Part shown: piece after piece, positions 1-9,164 of the stretch
Numbering within the stretch: the first letter of the stretch is position 1
How the letters are laid out: each line of letters begins with the position of its first letter
Source: Micromonospora inositola
GTDB lineage: Bacteria; Actinomycetota; Actinomycetes; Mycobacteriales; Micromonosporaceae
Direction: 5' to 3'
NCBI RefSeq assembly: GCF_900090285.1
Contig: NZ_LT607754.1
Location: 5,544,001 to 5,608,000 of the forward strand
DNA: 64,000 nucleotides
Translations under genes and position numbers: made by a program
Notes under the pieces: generated by a model
Seen by the model: the letters and a program-made list of their open reading frames with translations, nothing else
What the model was told of the DNA's origin: nothing
The model's database searches: none

Positions 1-771
1 GCCCGGGACGACCAGCACGTTGGCCCGCCCGGTCCGCTCCACCGGCCCCGACCAGCGGGCGACGTGACTGATCAGGTCCACCCCGGCGGGCGGCTCGTAC
101 GCCCCCGGCTGGCCGGTCACCCGGACCGCGCCGACCACCCGGGAGAGGCGGAAGCAGCGGGTGGCGTCCCGGTCCAGGTCGTGGCCGACCACGTACCACC
201 GACCGCGCCAGCAGACCACGCCCCACGGCTGCAACCGACGGCGGCTCGACGCGTCCCGGTCCGGCACCCGATAGTCGAAGTTGACCTCCCGCCGGTCCCG
301 GGCGGCGGCGGTCAGCGGCGCGAACGCCGGGTCGACCGTGACCATCGGCTCCATGCCCAGGGTGGCCTGCGGGTCCACGTCCACCCCGGCGGCGCGCAGC
401 TTGGCCAGCCCGGAGGAGGCGGCCGCGGCCAGGCCGGCGTGCTGCCACAGCCGGGCCGCGATGCCCACGGCGGCGGCCTCGTCCGGCTCCAGCGGGATGT
501 CGGGCAGCGCGTACTCGCGGTGGGCGATCCGGTAGCCCGGCTCGGCGTCGAAGACGCTCGCCGTGCCGGTCTCCAGCGGGACACCCAGCTCGCGCAGCTC
601 CGCCTTGTCCCGTTCGAACTTGCGCTGGAACGCCTCGTGGTCCTTGGCGTCGTCCGGATCGTGCTCGTAACCGGGCACGGTCGCGGCGATCTGCGCGGCG
701 GTCAGGAACCGTCGCGTGGACAGCAGGCAGATCACCAGGTTGACCAGGCGTTCGGTGCGGGTCCGCGACAC
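1..771 (-). CDS. pafB: WYL-domain transcriptional regulator, PafB-like (partial)
   Basis: The 5' portion (257 codons) of a minus-strand gene that continues past the left edge. It starts at a GTG (771) with MSRTRTERLVNLVICLL. Residues 1-85 look like a winged helix-turn-helix (LTAAQIA, FERDKAELRELG). The WYL region includes LQPWGVVCWRGRWYVVGHD. This layout matches PafB, which pairs with PafC as a DNA-damage transcription activator in actinobacteria and usually lies near pafA. No strong Shine-Dalgarno precedes the start, so it may be leaderless. pafC would be expected just outside the window. Confidence 0.85.
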   Translation of the reverse strand, partial: MSRTRTERLVNLVICLLSTRRFLTAAQIAATVPGYEHDPDDAKDHEAFQRKFERDKAELRELGVPLETGTASVFDAEPGYRIAHREYALPDIPLEPDEAAAVGIAARLWQHAGLAAAASSGLAKLRAAGVDVDPQATLGMEPMVTVDPAFAPLTAAARDRREVNFDYRVPDRDASSRRRLQPWGVVCWRGRWYVVGHDLDRDATRCFRLSRVVGAVRVTGQPGAYEPPAGVDLISHVARWSGPVERTGRANVLVVPG

Positions 772-921
772 GAGCTGAACGCTAGCAGCCCGCGCGGCGT
801 GGGCGCGCACCCGCGCGGGCGCGGCGCGCGGATGGTCGGGGCCGGGGCGAGCCACGCCACACCCTCCGGGCCGGGCTCCACTCTGCGGGCGGGCGGCCGA
901 AACCGGCAATAGGGTTGGCGC

Positions 922-1935
922 ATGTCGGAAGCGGAAGTCAAGACCGAGAGCGTCGGCACGGTCGTCGTCGCCGGCACGGCGAACCTCGCCATCGCCGTAG
1001 CCAAGCTGGTCGCCGGGCTGATCTCCGGCTCGGCCGCGATGCTCTCCGAGGCCGCCCACTCCGTCGCCGACACCACCACCGAGGTGCTGCTCTACCTGGC
1101 GCTGCGCCGGGGCGCACGGCCCGCCGACACCCGCCACCCCTTCGGGTACGGCAAGGAGAGCTACGTCTGGGCCTTCCTCGCCGCGCTGTTCACGTTCGTC
1201 GTCGGCGCCGGCTTCGCCATCACCCACGGCGTGACCACGATCCTCGTGCACGAGCACACCGGCGCCTACCTGGCCTCGTACATCGTGCTGGCGCTCTCCT
1301 TCGCGATCGAGTCGGTCTCCCTGGCCCGGGCGGTCAGGCAGGTCCGCCGGGAGTCCCGCCGCTGGCGGGCCAGCCCGCGCCGCTACCTCCGCCTGACCGC
1401 CGACACCACCGTCAAGGCGGTGTTCCTGGAGGACAGCGCCGCGCTGATCGGCCTGCTGATCGCCGGCGTCGGCCTCGGGCTCTCCCACCTCACCGGCGAC
1501 GAGCTCTACGACGGCGTCGCCTCGATCCTCATCGGCGTGCTGCTGCTGGCGGTCGCCACCATCCTGGCCCGGAGCAACATCTCGCTGCTGGTGGGCCGCG
1601 CCGTCTCGGAACGGGTGCACCGGCAGATCGAACGCGAGCTGGCCGGCCTGCCGACGGTGGACCGGGTCGACACGCTGATGACCATGCTGCTCGGCCCGGA
1701 GGACATCCTGGTCGCCGCCAAGGTCGACTTCCACGACGACGCCACCGGCGCCGACATCGAGGCCGCCGCGGACGAGGCCGAGCGCCGGCTCACCGAGCGC
1801 TTCCCGGAGATCGGGTACGTCTTCCTCGACCCGACCCGGTCGATGCCGGGCGCCGGGGGCCGCCGCGCCCGCCAGACCCAGGACGAGGACGACCGTCCGC
1901 CGGACCGGGAGGCCGGCCCCGGCCGCCAGTCCTGA
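922..1935 (+). CDS. Cation diffusion facilitator family transporter
   Basis: A 337-aa inner-membrane protein of the CDF family, which exports divalent metals (Zn, Co, Fe or Mn) by proton exchange. The N-terminal membrane half has the family metal-site motif HSVAD in TM2, followed by HPFGYGKE. A cytoplasmic C-terminal domain begins near residue 230 (HRQIERELAGLPTVDRVD). The last 30 residues are charged and poorly conserved. It starts at ATG, divergent from pafB across about 150 bp. The metal specificity cannot be read from the sequence. Confidence 0.9.
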   Translation: MSEAEVKTESVGTVVVAGTANLAIAVAKLVAGLISGSAAMLSEAAHSVADTTTEVLLYLALRRGARPADTRHPFGYGKESYVWAFLAALFTFVVGAGFAITHGVTTILVHEHTGAYLASYIVLALSFAIESVSLARAVRQVRRESRRWRASPRRYLRLTADTTVKAVFLEDSAALIGLLIAGVGLGLSHLTGDELYDGVASILIGVLLLAVATILARSNISLLVGRAVSERVHRQIERELAGLPTVDRVDTLMTMLLGPEDILVAAKVDFHDDATGADIEAAADEAERRLTERFPEIGYVFLDPTRSMPGAGGRRARQTQDEDDRPPDREAGPGRQS

Positions 1936-1969
1936 CCCGGGCACGACCGGCCCGGCGGACGCGGATAGC

Positions 1970-3064
1970 GTGCCGGGCATGGTGCGATGGCGGTCCGGAA
2001 CGGTCACGGCGGTGCGGCGGCGGTGGGCCGGCGCCATCGAACTCGACGTCGACCTGCCCGACGGCGCCGCGATGCGCGCCCTGGCCTACCCGGCGCTGGT
2101 CGGCGACCCGGAGCCCGGTGACCGGGTGCTGCTGAACGCCGGCGCCCTGCTGATGGGCCTCGGCACCGGCGGGTACGCCCTGGTCGTCGCGCTGCCCGAC
2201 CGGCTGCCGCCGGACCCGCCGCAGGCCCTCGACACCCGCGACGCCGGCCACCTGGTGAAGGCCCGCTACACCCCGCTGCAACCCATCCTGCTCGGCGTGG
2301 ACGAGGAGGCCTCCCCGCACCACGAACTGCTCGCCGCCGCGGAGAGCCTGGACGGGATGCCGGTGGTCAGCGCCGACCTGCACTCCGCCCTGCCGGCGAT
2401 CCTCGCCGGGGTCCACGCCGACGCCCCGGACGCCCGGGTGGCGTACCTGCTCACCGACGGCGGGGCGCTGCCCGCCTGGTTCTCCCGCACCCTCGCCGGG
2501 CTCGCCGACCGCCTCGTCGGCACGGTCAGCGTCGGCCAGGCCTTCGGCGGCGACCTGGAGGCCAGCACCCTGCACAGCGGGCTGCTCGCCGCCCGGCACG
2601 TGCTCCGCGCCGACGTCGCCGTCGTCGCCCAGGGACCCGGCAACCTGGGCACCGGCACCCGCTGGGGCTTCTCCGGGGTCGCCGTCGGCGAGGCGGTGAA
2701 CGCCGTCGCCACCCTCGGCGGCCGCCCGGTCGGCTCGCTGCGGATCTCCGACGCCGACCCCCGCCCCCGGCACCGCGGCGTCTCCCACCACAGCCTCACC
2801 GCGTACGGCCGGGTCGCGCTCGCCCCGGCGGACCTGGTCGTGCCCGACAGCCTGGCGCCGCCGCTGGCCGCGCAGGTGGACGCGGCCCTCGCCCCCCTCG
2901 CGGCGCGGCACCGGATCGTCCGGGTGCCCACCGATGGCCTCGACACCGCGCTGCGCGCCACGCCGGTGGCGCTGTCCACCATGGGACGCGGCCTGGACGC
3001 CGACCACGCCTACTTCCTGGCCGCCGCGGCGGCCGGGCGGCACGCCGCCCGGCTCACCCGCTGA
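1970..3064 (+). CDS. DUF3866 family protein
   Basis: A 364-aa protein of unknown function, recognised as the DUF3866 family that is common near pafB/pafC in actinobacteria. It has no signal peptide and no clear membrane segments. Visible features are a beta-rich N-terminus (VRWRSGTVTAVRRRW), VAVVAQGPGNLGTGTRWGFS and a HRGVSHHSLTAYGRV segment. The start may be GTG 1970 or ATG 1979; the latter gives 361 aa. It follows the CDF gene by 34 nt on the same strand and ends 9 nt from the convergent CMD-like gene. Confidence 0.8.
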   Translation: MPGMVRWRSGTVTAVRRRWAGAIELDVDLPDGAAMRALAYPALVGDPEPGDRVLLNAGALLMGLGTGGYALVVALPDRLPPDPPQALDTRDAGHLVKARYTPLQPILLGVDEEASPHHELLAAAESLDGMPVVSADLHSALPAILAGVHADAPDARVAYLLTDGGALPAWFSRTLAGLADRLVGTVSVGQAFGGDLEASTLHSGLLAARHVLRADVAVVAQGPGNLGTGTRWGFSGVAVGEAVNAVATLGGRPVGSLRISDADPRPRHRGVSHHSLTAYGRVALAPADLVVPDSLAPPLAAQVDAALAPLAARHRIVRVPTDGLDTALRATPVALSTMGRGLDADHAYFLAAAAAGRHAARLTR

Positions 3065-3073
3065 CCGGCGGGG

Positions 3074-3688
3074 TCAGCCCGCCGCGTAGCCGTGCGCCAC
3101 GAGGTGCCGGGCCCCCATCTCGTACGCCCGCGGATCCTCCGGCGTGAACGCGGCCAGCCCGTCGACGTAGCGGTTGTACATGCAGAACGCCGCCGCGATC
3201 AGCACCGTGTCGTGCAGCTCCAGGTCGGTGGCGCCCGCGGCCCGGGCGGCGTCGACCAGCTCGCCGGTCACCTCCCGGCCGCCGCGCTGGACGGCGGCGG
3301 CGATCCGCAGCAGCGCCCGCAGCTTCTCCCCGACCGGCGCGGCCGCCACGTCGGCGCGCACCTGCTCGACGAGGGACATCCCCGCCGGCAGCTGTGCCGC
3401 CGCGGTCGCCGAGTGGGACGCGCGGCAGAACCCGCAGTCGTTCAGGCCGGACACGTACGCGGCGATCAGCTCCCGCTCCCCCGGCGTCAGCGTCGGGTGC
3501 GGCGCCCGCAGCAGCGTCTCCGCCAGGGCGTTGAGCGGCCCGGCGGTCTCCGGGCGGAACCGCAGCAGGCCCTGGATGCCCGGGTGTCGTGCCTCGTCGA
3601 GGCCGAGATCGATGTGTGCGATGGCGTCACCGTCCCTGTTCGGGCCCCCGACCGTGCGGGCGGCCGCCGACAGGGCAGACCCTCCCAC
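3074..3688 (-). CDS. Carboxymuconolactone decarboxylase / AhpD-like peroxidase-related protein
   Basis: A 204-aa protein with the AhpD-type core: ELIAAYVSGLNDCGFC followed by RASHSATAA. The CGFC pair gives the redox-active CXXC with a downstream His, as in peroxidase-related CMD proteins. The family reduces peroxides or acts as a thiol-disulfide partner; here a link to mycothiol is only inference. The only in-frame start codon near the 5' end is GTG at 3688. The first 25 residues are low complexity, so the true start is uncertain. Confidence 0.8.
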   Translation of the reverse strand: MGGSALSAAARTVGGPNRDGDAIAHIDLGLDEARHPGIQGLLRFRPETAGPLNALAETLLRAPHPTLTPGERELIAAYVSGLNDCGFCRASHSATAAAQLPAGMSLVEQVRADVAAAPVGEKLRALLRIAAAVQRGGREVTGELVDAARAAGATDLELHDTVLIAAAFCMYNRYVDGLAAFTPEDPRAYEMGARHLVAHGYAAG

Positions 3689-3794
3689 CCCCGGCCGTCC
3701 GGCTCAACCCCCGACCGGTCCGACGCCACGCAACCCGCCCGCTCGAAACGCGCGAGGCTCGGCGCGGACGGCCCCGCGGTCAGCGGGGCGACGG

Positions 3795-3989
3795 TCAGCC
3801 GGCGAAGAGGATCAGGGCCAGCCAGGCCCCCACGATCAGGACCAGCACAGCCGCCAACACCCAGGTCGGCACCTTGTACTCGCCGCGGCGGTTGCGCTCG
3901 ATCTCGGCGCGGATCTTCTCCCGGCGCCGGTCGATCCAGTTCAGCTTCTCGGTGCCGCTGTCGCGGCCGGAGGGTTCGGAAGTGTTCAT
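3795..3989 (-). CDS. Small single-pass membrane protein
   Basis: A 64-aa protein. It has a charged N-terminal half (LNWIDRRREKIRAEIERNRR) and one C-terminal transmembrane helix (VPTWVLAAVLVLIVGAWLAL), so it is likely tail-anchored with the basic segment in the cytoplasm. It lies 60 nt downstream of pafA on the same strand and could be cotranscribed with it. No domain is recognised. Its function is unknown. Confidence 0.7.
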   Translation of the reverse strand: MNTSEPSGRDSGTEKLNWIDRRREKIRAEIERNRRGEYKVPTWVLAAVLVLIVGAWLALILFAG

Positions 3990-4049
3990 CGCGTCGCCAG
4001 CGTACCGGTGGGGTGGCGGCCGGCGCCCGCAGCACCGGCCGCCCCGCCG

Positions 4050-5408
4050 TCACATGCTGGCGATCAGCCGCTCCACCCGCTCGTCGTACGCCCGGAACGG
4101 GTCCTTGCAGAGCACGGTCCGCTGCGCCTGGTCGTTGAGCTTCAGGTGCACCCAGTCGACGGTGAAGTCCCGCCGCTTCTCCTGCGCGTGCCGGATGAAC
4201 TCGCCGCGCAGCCGGGCCCGGGTGGTCTGCGGCGGGGTCTCCTTCGCCTCGAAGATCTCCGGGTCGGTGGCCACCCGGTCCACCTCGCCGCGCCGCTCCA
4301 GCAGCCCGTACAGGCCGCGACCGCGCCGCAGGTCGTGGTACGCCAGGTCCATCTGCGCCACCCGCGGGTGCGACAGCGGCAGGTCGTGCTTGCGCTGGTA
4401 CCGCTCGATCAGCCGCAGCTTGGTCACCCAGTCGATCTCCCGGGCCACCGGGTCCAGGTCGCCGGTCTCCACCGCCCGCAGCACCCGGCCCCAGAGCTCC
4501 ACCACCCGCTTCGCGGTCTGGTCACCGCCGCGCCGCTCCACGAACTCGGTCGCCTTGGCCAGGTATTCCTGCTGGATGTCCAGCGCGCTGACCTCCTTGC
4601 CGGAGGCCAGCCGCACCTTGCGCCGGCCGGTGATGTCGTGCGACACCTCGCGGATCGCCCGGATCGGGTTCTCCAGCGACAGGTCCCGCATCACCACCCC
4701 GGCCTCGATCATCCGCAGCACGATGTCGGCGGTGCCCACCTTCAGCAGCGTGGTCACCTCGTTCATGTTCGAGTCGCCCACGATCACGTGCAGCCGCCGG
4801 TACCGCTCCGCGTCGGCGTGCGGCTCGTCCCGGGTGTTGATGATCGGCCGGCTCCGGGTGGTCGCCGAGGAGACGCCCTCCCAGATGTGCTCGGCCCGCT
4901 GCGACAGGCAGTAGACCGCGCCGCGCGGGGTCTGCAGCACCTTCCCCGCCCCGCAGATCAACTGCCGGGTGACCAGGAACGGGATCAGCACGTCGGCGAG
5001 CCGGCCGAACTCGCCGTGCCGGGAGACCAGGTAGTTCTCGTGGCAGCCGTACGAGTTGCCGGCCGAGTCGGTGTTGTTCTTGAACAGGTAGATCTCACCC
5101 GCGATGCCCTCGTCGTGCAGCCGCTTCTCCGCGTCGACGAGCAGCCCCTCCAGGATCCGCTCACCGGCCCGGTCGTGGGCGACCAGATCGGTGACCGAAT
5201 CGCACTCCGGCGTCGCGTACTCCGGGTGCGAGCCCACGTCCAGGTAGAGGCGGGCCCCGTTGCGCAGGAACACGTTGCTCGACCGGCCCCACGACACCAC
5301 CCGCCGGAACAGGTACCGCGCGACCTCGTCGGGGGACAACCGGCGCTGCCCGCGGTAGGTGCAGGTGACGCCGTACTCGGTCTCGAGGCCGAAGATTCGC
5401 CGCTCCAT
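4050..5408 (-). CDS. pafA: Pup--protein ligase PafA
   Basis: A 452-aa protein, the normal length for PafA, which ligates the C-terminal Glu of Pup to substrate lysines using ATP. The N-terminus [13 protein letters not shown] carries the metal/ATP-binding Glu9. The catalytic Asp is D57 in [17 protein letters not shown], the same number as in mycobacterial PafA. The Dop-specific insertion is absent, as expected. Other conserved blocks are [38 protein letters not shown] and [17 protein letters not shown]. It is separated from prcA by a divergent sugar-dehydratase gene, so it probably has its own promoter in the 134-bp gap upstream. Confidence 0.97.
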   Translation of the reverse strand: MERRIFGLETEYGVTCTYRGQRRLSPDEVARYLFRRVVSWGRSSNVFLRNGARLYLDVGSHPEYATPECDSVTDLVAHDRAGERILEGLLVDAEKRLHDEGIAGEIYLFKNNTDSAGNSYGCHENYLVSRHGEFGRLADVLIPFLVTRQLICGAGKVLQTPRGAVYCLSQRAEHIWEGVSSATTRSRPIINTRDEPHADAERYRRLHVIVGDSNMNEVTTLLKVGTADIVLRMIEAGVVMRDLSLENPIRAIREVSHDITGRRKVRLASGKEVSALDIQQEYLAKATEFVERRGGDQTAKRVVELWGRVLRAVETGDLDPVAREIDWVTKLRLIERYQRKHDLPLSHPRVAQMDLAYHDLRRGRGLYGLLERRGEVDRVATDPEIFEAKETPPQTTRARLRGEFIRHAQEKRRDFTVDWVHLKLNDQAQRTVLCKDPFRAYDERVERLIASM

Positions 5409-5542
5409 GATGTGACATTAGCCGCCCGGGGCCCCAGATGGGCAGCGCTCGACCCAGCCGTCTCACCGGCGGCCGCCACGCGCCCCCTGCCGCGCCGGCG
5501 GTCCCGCCGCGCCCCGACCGGCGAGCCGGTACGTTCCCAGCC

Positions 5543-6520
5543 GTGAGGATCCTCGTCACCGGCGGCGCCGGCTTCATCGGATCGGCGTACGTACGGCGGC
5601 TGCTGGGCGGCGCCGAGCCGGCCGTGGACGTCGACGCGGTAACCGTGCTCGACGCGTTCACCTACGCCGGCACCGAGGGCAGCCTCAACCCCGTCCGCGC
5701 CGATCCCCGGGTGCGGGTCGTCCGCGGCGACATCCGCGACGCGCCGCTGGTCGACGCCACCGTCGCCGGCCACCACGTCGTCGTCCACTTCGCCGCCGAG
5801 TCCCACGTGGACCGGTCCGTCACCGACGCCGCGGCCTTCGTCACCACCAACGTCGTGGGCACCCAGACCCTGCTCGACGCCGCGCTGCGGCACGGCGTAC
5901 GCCGCTTCGTGCAGGTCTCCACCGACGAGGTCTACGGCTCCGTGACCACCGGGTCGTCGACCGAGCGGGCGCCGCTGGACCCGAGCTCGCCGTACTCGGC
6001 CTCCAAGGCCGGCGCCGACCTGCTCGCCCTCGCCTACCACCGCACCCACGGCCTGGACGTCGTCGTCACCCGGGGCGCCAACACCTACGGCCCATACCAG
6101 TACCCCGAGAAGATCGCGCCGCTCTTCGTCACCAACCTGCTCGACGGGCACGACGCGCCGCTCTACGGCGACGGTGGCAACGTCCGGGAGTGGCTGCACG
6201 TCGACGACCACTGCCACGGCATCGCACTGGCCCAGACCCGGGGGCGCGCCGGTGGCGTCCACCACCTCGGCGGCTCGGCCGAGCTGACCAACCGGGAGCT
6301 CACCGGACGACTACTGGCCGCCTGCGGCGCCGGCTGGGAGCGGGTGCGGCCGGTCGCCGACCGCAAGGGCCACGACCGGCGCTACTCGCTGGACAGCACC
6401 ACCAGCAACCGCGAGCTGGGCTGGTCCCCCACCGTCGACCTGGACCGGGGCCTGGCCGCCACCGTCGACTGGTACCGGCAGAACCGGGCCTGGTGGGAGC
6501 CGCTCAAGCCGCACCGCTGA
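5543..6520 (+). CDS. dTDP-glucose 4,6-dehydratase-like NAD-dependent epimerase/dehydratase
   Basis: A 325-aa extended short-chain dehydrogenase starting at GTG (VRILVTGGAGFIGS). The NAD-binding glycine motif is at residues 7-13. TDEVYG and the catalytic pair Y151/K155 (YSASK) match RmlB-type enzymes, which convert dTDP-glucose to dTDP-4-keto-6-deoxyglucose. NREWLHVDDHC-type residues (NVREWLHVDDHC) and DRKGHDRRYSLD also fit RmlB. No other rml gene is nearby; it sits alone and divergent between pafA and prcA. A paralog acting in secondary-metabolite or cell-wall sugar pathways is equally possible. Confidence 0.85.
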   Translation: MRILVTGGAGFIGSAYVRRLLGGAEPAVDVDAVTVLDAFTYAGTEGSLNPVRADPRVRVVRGDIRDAPLVDATVAGHHVVVHFAAESHVDRSVTDAAAFVTTNVVGTQTLLDAALRHGVRRFVQVSTDEVYGSVTTGSSTERAPLDPSSPYSASKAGADLLALAYHRTHGLDVVVTRGANTYGPYQYPEKIAPLFVTNLLDGHDAPLYGDGGNVREWLHVDDHCHGIALAQTRGRAGGVHHLGGSAELTNRELTGRLLAACGAGWERVRPVADRKGHDRRYSLDSTTSNRELGWSPTVDLDRGLAATVDWYRQNRAWWEPLKPHR

Positions 6521-6557
6521 CGGCCGTGCATCGGCCGCCGGAGCCACTGCTGTTCGG

Positions 6558-6598
6558 CGACCTGGCGGTATCCAACGCGGTCGGATACCGCCAGGTCG
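6558..6598. repeat. 16-bp perfect palindrome between convergent genes
   Basis: The arms CGACCTGGCGGTATCC (6558-6573) and GGATACCGCCAGGTCG (6583-6598) flank a 9-nt loop. It lies between the convergent dehydratase gene and prcA, so it could terminate both transcripts, although no U-tract follows. The core TGGCGGTATCC/GGATACCGCCA recurs in the palindrome at 44394-44443, which suggests a dispersed repeat family. Confidence 0.75.
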
Positions 6599-6631
6599 GC
6601 GATGCGGACGCGATAACGACCCGCGGTTCGG

Positions 6632-7471
6632 CTACGCCTCCGGCTGGTCGGTCTCGGTCTGCTGGCCCTCCAGGTCGGCCGAGCCCGCCGAGGTGGTCGG
6701 CTTGTTCGCCTCCTCCGTCGGCACCGTCGGCGTCTTCGCCCGCCCGGGAGCGGGCGCGCTCTCCGCGTCGGCGTCGCCGTCCAGCAGCGCGGTCAGCGCC
6801 GCCCCGGTGATCCGACGGAAACTCCGCCCCACCCGGCGCCGGTCCAGGACCGCCACCTCCAGCTGGTTGGCGGCGATCGTCCGCGACGCCCCGCCCTCCC
6901 CGCCGACGCTGCTCAGCGCCTGCACGGCCACCCGGACCGCCTCGCTGAGCGACATGTCCGGCCGGTGCTGCGACTTGAGCACCCCGGAGATCGACTCGGC
7001 CTGGCCGCCCATCGCCATCCGGCCCGGCTCGTCGTTGACCGAGCCGTCATAGGTCAGCCGGTAGAGCGCGTCGTCCTCCGGAGTCGCGCCCACCTCGGCC
7101 ACGCAGATCTCCACCTCGAACGGCTTCGACTGCTCGGTGAAGATCGCACCGAGGGTCTGCGCGTACGCGTTCGCCAGGGCCAGGCCGTTGACGTCCCGCC
7201 GGTCGTAGCTCAGGCCGTTCAGGTCCGCCATCCGCACGCCGGCGCGGCGCAGGTTCTCGAACTCGTTGTACCGGCCCACCGCGGCGAAGCCGATCCGGTC
7301 ATAGATCTCGCTGACCTTGTGCAGGGTGCTGGAGAGGTTCTCCGCGACGAAGAGCACCCCGCCCTCGTAACTCAGGACCAGCGCGCTGCGACCCCGGGCG
7401 ATGCCCTTGCGGGCGAGCTCGGAGCGGTCGCGCATGATCTGCTCGGGCGAGGCGTAGAACTGCATGGCCAC
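6632..7471 (-). CDS. prcA: 20S proteasome alpha subunit PrcA
   Basis: A 279-aa alpha-type subunit that forms the outer gating rings of the proteasome and docks the Arc ATPase. The N-terminus [20 protein letters not shown] is the conserved gate segment, followed by [16 protein letters not shown]. Further conserved blocks are [20 protein letters not shown] and [17 protein letters not shown]. The C-terminal 45 residues are acidic and disordered ([15 protein letters not shown]). The start is GTG 7471, with ATG 7465 two codons inside; GGAG lies upstream. It is 61 nt downstream of prcB. Confidence 0.97.
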   Translation of the reverse strand: MAMQFYASPEQIMRDRSELARKGIARGRSALVLSYEGGVLFVAENLSSTLHKVSEIYDRIGFAAVGRYNEFENLRRAGVRMADLNGLSYDRRDVNGLALANAYAQTLGAIFTEQSKPFEVEICVAEVGATPEDDALYRLTYDGSVNDEPGRMAMGGQAESISGVLKSQHRPDMSLSEAVRVAVQALSSVGGEGGASRTIAANQLEVAVLDRRRVGRSFRRITGAALTALLDGDADAESAPAPGRAKTPTVPTEEANKPTTSAGSADLEGQQTETDQPEA

Positions 7472-7532
7472 GGCGGCGGTTCTCCTTCGGGCGCTGTGCT
7501 GCGGACTGCTGACTGGTCAGGTGGGAGCGGGG

Positions 7533-8372
7533 TCAGCCGCCCGGGTTCTCCATCCGGCCGGAGACGACGCCTTCCGCGATCGTCGCCGTCTCGGCGTCGG
7601 TGAGCCGGTGGGTGCCCTCCGCCGTCGCCGTCATCACCACCGGGTAGATCCGGCGGGTCAGATCCGGACCGCCGGTCGCCGTGTCATCGTCGGCCGCGTC
7701 GTAGAGCGCCTCGACCGCCAGCCGCATCGCGACGTCGATCGACAGGCCGGCCCGGAAGCGCTTCTTCAAGGCGGACTTGGCGAAGAGCGAGCCGGAGCCG
7801 ATCGCGTCGTAGCCGGTCTCCTCGTACGGGCCGCCGGTCACGTCGAAGCTGAAGATCCGACCCGCCTTCGTGGGATCGCTGGCCGCCAGGTCGAAGCCGG
7901 CGAAGAGCGGGATCACCGCGAGGCCCTGCATCGCCGCGCCCAGGTTGCCGCGGATCATCGAGGCCAGCCGGTTGGCCTTGCCGTCGAGCGAGAGCATCGC
8001 GCCCTCGATCTTCTCGTAGTGCTCCAGCTCCACCTGGAACAGTCGCATCAGCTCGATGCCGATGCCCGCGGTGCCCGCGATGCCGACCAGCGAGTACGCG
8101 TCGGCCGGATGCACCTTCTCGATGTCCCGCTGGGCGATCAGGTTGCCCATCGTGGCGCGCCGGTCGCCGGCCATCACCACGCCGCCGGCGGCCGCGATGG
8201 CCACGATGGTGGTCGCGTGCGGCGCCATGTCGGCGGCCATGCCGGGCGGCAGCGGCCGTCGGCCGGGCAGCATCTCGGGGGCCACCTTGCTCAGGAACGC
8301 TGTGAAGGAGGACGTCCCCGCGTTGGTGAACACATCTGGAAGACGCCCGGATGGATCAAAACCCGCTGCCAC
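7533..8372 (-). CDS. prcB: 20S proteasome beta subunit PrcB
   Basis: A 279-aa catalytic subunit with an N-terminal propeptide of 53 residues ending in DMAPHA. Autocleavage would expose Thr54 as the nucleophile ([19 protein letters not shown]). Also conserved are [30 protein letters not shown] and [18 protein letters not shown]. The start is GTG 8372 ([15 protein letters not shown]). It lies inside the 3' end of the upstream endonuclease gene, overlapping it by 82 nt in another frame, so translation of the two is probably coupled. Confidence 0.97.
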   Translation of the reverse strand: MAAGFDPSGRLPDVFTNAGTSSFTAFLSKVAPEMLPGRRPLPPGMAADMAPHATTIVAIAAAGGVVMAGDRRATMGNLIAQRDIEKVHPADAYSLVGIAGTAGIGIELMRLFQVELEHYEKIEGAMLSLDGKANRLASMIRGNLGAAMQGLAVIPLFAGFDLAASDPTKAGRIFSFDVTGGPYEETGYDAIGSGSLFAKSALKKRFRAGLSIDVAMRLAVEALYDAADDDTATGGPDLTRRIYPVVMTATAEGTHRLTDAETATIAEGVVSGRMENPGG

Positions 8373-8806
8373 GTGGTTCCTCTCAGGTACGTGATCGCCC
8401 TGGCCAGCCTCGCGGGACTGTCACGGAACTGGCCAAGACCACCGTTGCAGTTGAAGCAGAGTATCCCGCGCACCCACCCGGTGCGATGATCGTGGTCCAC
8501 ATGTTCCGGATCGGGGTCGCCGCACACCGCGCAGACCCCGCCCTGCTCGGCGAGAAGCTCCCGGAACTCCTTCTCCCCGATCCCAAACCGCCGTCGCAGG
8601 TGGTACTCACGAGTGCCGCCATAGAGCCGCTGCGCGGTCTCCCTGCCGCGGGCGTTGTGGCAGGGCTTGCAGTAAGTGTGCCGCCCGCTGGCCTTCCTGG
8701 TACGGGGAAAGTCGTCGAGCGGCTTGATCCGGTCGCAGTCCGGGCGCCACTTCAGCCCGTCGGGTACCGGAGCAGACGGCTTCTTCTGCTCGCCGATTGC
8801 GGGCAA
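8291..8806 (-). CDS. Endonuclease VII-like HNH protein in the proteasome operon
   Basis: A 171-aa protein of the recombination endonuclease VII (HNH/zinc-ribbon) type. Conserved elements are the YCKPCHN knuckle half, [12 protein letters not shown], the second zinc pair [19 protein letters not shown] with the HDH catalytic core, and [16 protein letters not shown]. The expected first zinc Cys pair (CPDC-like) reads RPDC here, so one ligand is missing. The start is taken as TTG 8806; no in-frame ATG is present after the upstream TAG. It sits between pup and prcB, and its role there (DNA repair, or vestigial) is unknown. Confidence 0.85.
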   Translation of the reverse strand: MPAIGEQKKPSAPVPDGLKWRPDCDRIKPLDDFPRTRKASGRHTYCKPCHNARGRETAQRLYGGTREYHLRRRFGIGEKEFRELLAEQGGVCAVCGDPDPEHVDHDHRTGWVRGILCFNCNGGLGQFRDSPARLARAITYLRGTTWQRVLIHPGVFQMCSPTRGRPPSQRS

Positions 8807-8844
8807 GCCTTGTCCGATTCGCTGGGCAAGTCGGACATTCTACA

Positions 8845-9057
8845 TCACTCCCCGCCTTTCTGGACATAGCCCCTGACAAATTCTTCTGCGTTCTCCTCGA
8901 GGACGGAGTCGATCTCGTCGAGCAGGTCGTCGACGTCCTCGGTGATCTCGGCGTGGCGCTCGGCAACCTCGGGGTTGGCCTGCGCGGTGACGTCCTCGAT
9001 CTCCTCGCCCTGGGTCGACTTGCCGGACTGGGTCTGGCCGCCTTCTTGCGTAGCCAT
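8845..9057 (-). CDS. pup: Prokaryotic ubiquitin-like protein Pup
   Basis: A 70-aa acidic, mostly disordered modifier. The C-terminal half ([19 protein letters not shown]) is the helix that binds the Arc coiled coil, followed by [11 protein letters not shown]. It ends in Gly-Gly-Glu rather than Gly-Gly-Gln, so PafA can use it without prior deamidation. A strong ribosome site (GGAGGAGGCACCTG) precedes ATG 9057. It has two lysines, K13 and K67. It lies 39 nt upstream of the endonuclease gene and about 107 nt downstream of dop. Confidence 0.98.
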   Translation of the reverse strand: MATQEGGQTQSGKSTQGEEIEDVTAQANPEVAERHAEITEDVDDLLDEIDSVLEENAEEFVRGYVQKGGE

Positions 9058-9093
9058 CAGGTGCCTCCTCCACGATCGCCTGCGATGAACTTA

Positions 9094-9145
9094 CCTCGCG
9101 GGAGCGACGAAAAGCCCGCCGCGCGCCGGCTTCCGGCGTACGACG
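9094..9145 (-). terminator. Imperfect hairpin downstream of dop
   Basis: A GC-rich imperfect inverted repeat: GCCCGCCG on one side pairs with CGACGGGC on the other, with CGCCGG/CCGGCG inside. It lies just past the dop stop and upstream of pup. It could attenuate dop transcription so that pup is expressed from its own promoter. No U-tract is visible, so this is tentative. Confidence 0.35.
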
Positions 9146-9164
9146 GGCCTGCGTCCGGCGGCGG

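Noticed and set aside
64..912. Open frame of 282 codons on the plus strand over pafB
   Set aside because: Its translation is Arg/Gly/Pro-rich with no domain, and the opposite strand encodes a clear WYL regulator; it is a high-GC shadow.
3174..5546. 790-codon open frame on the plus strand across pafA
   Set aside because: It is antisense to pafA and the CMD-like gene; low-complexity composition and no recognisable domain.
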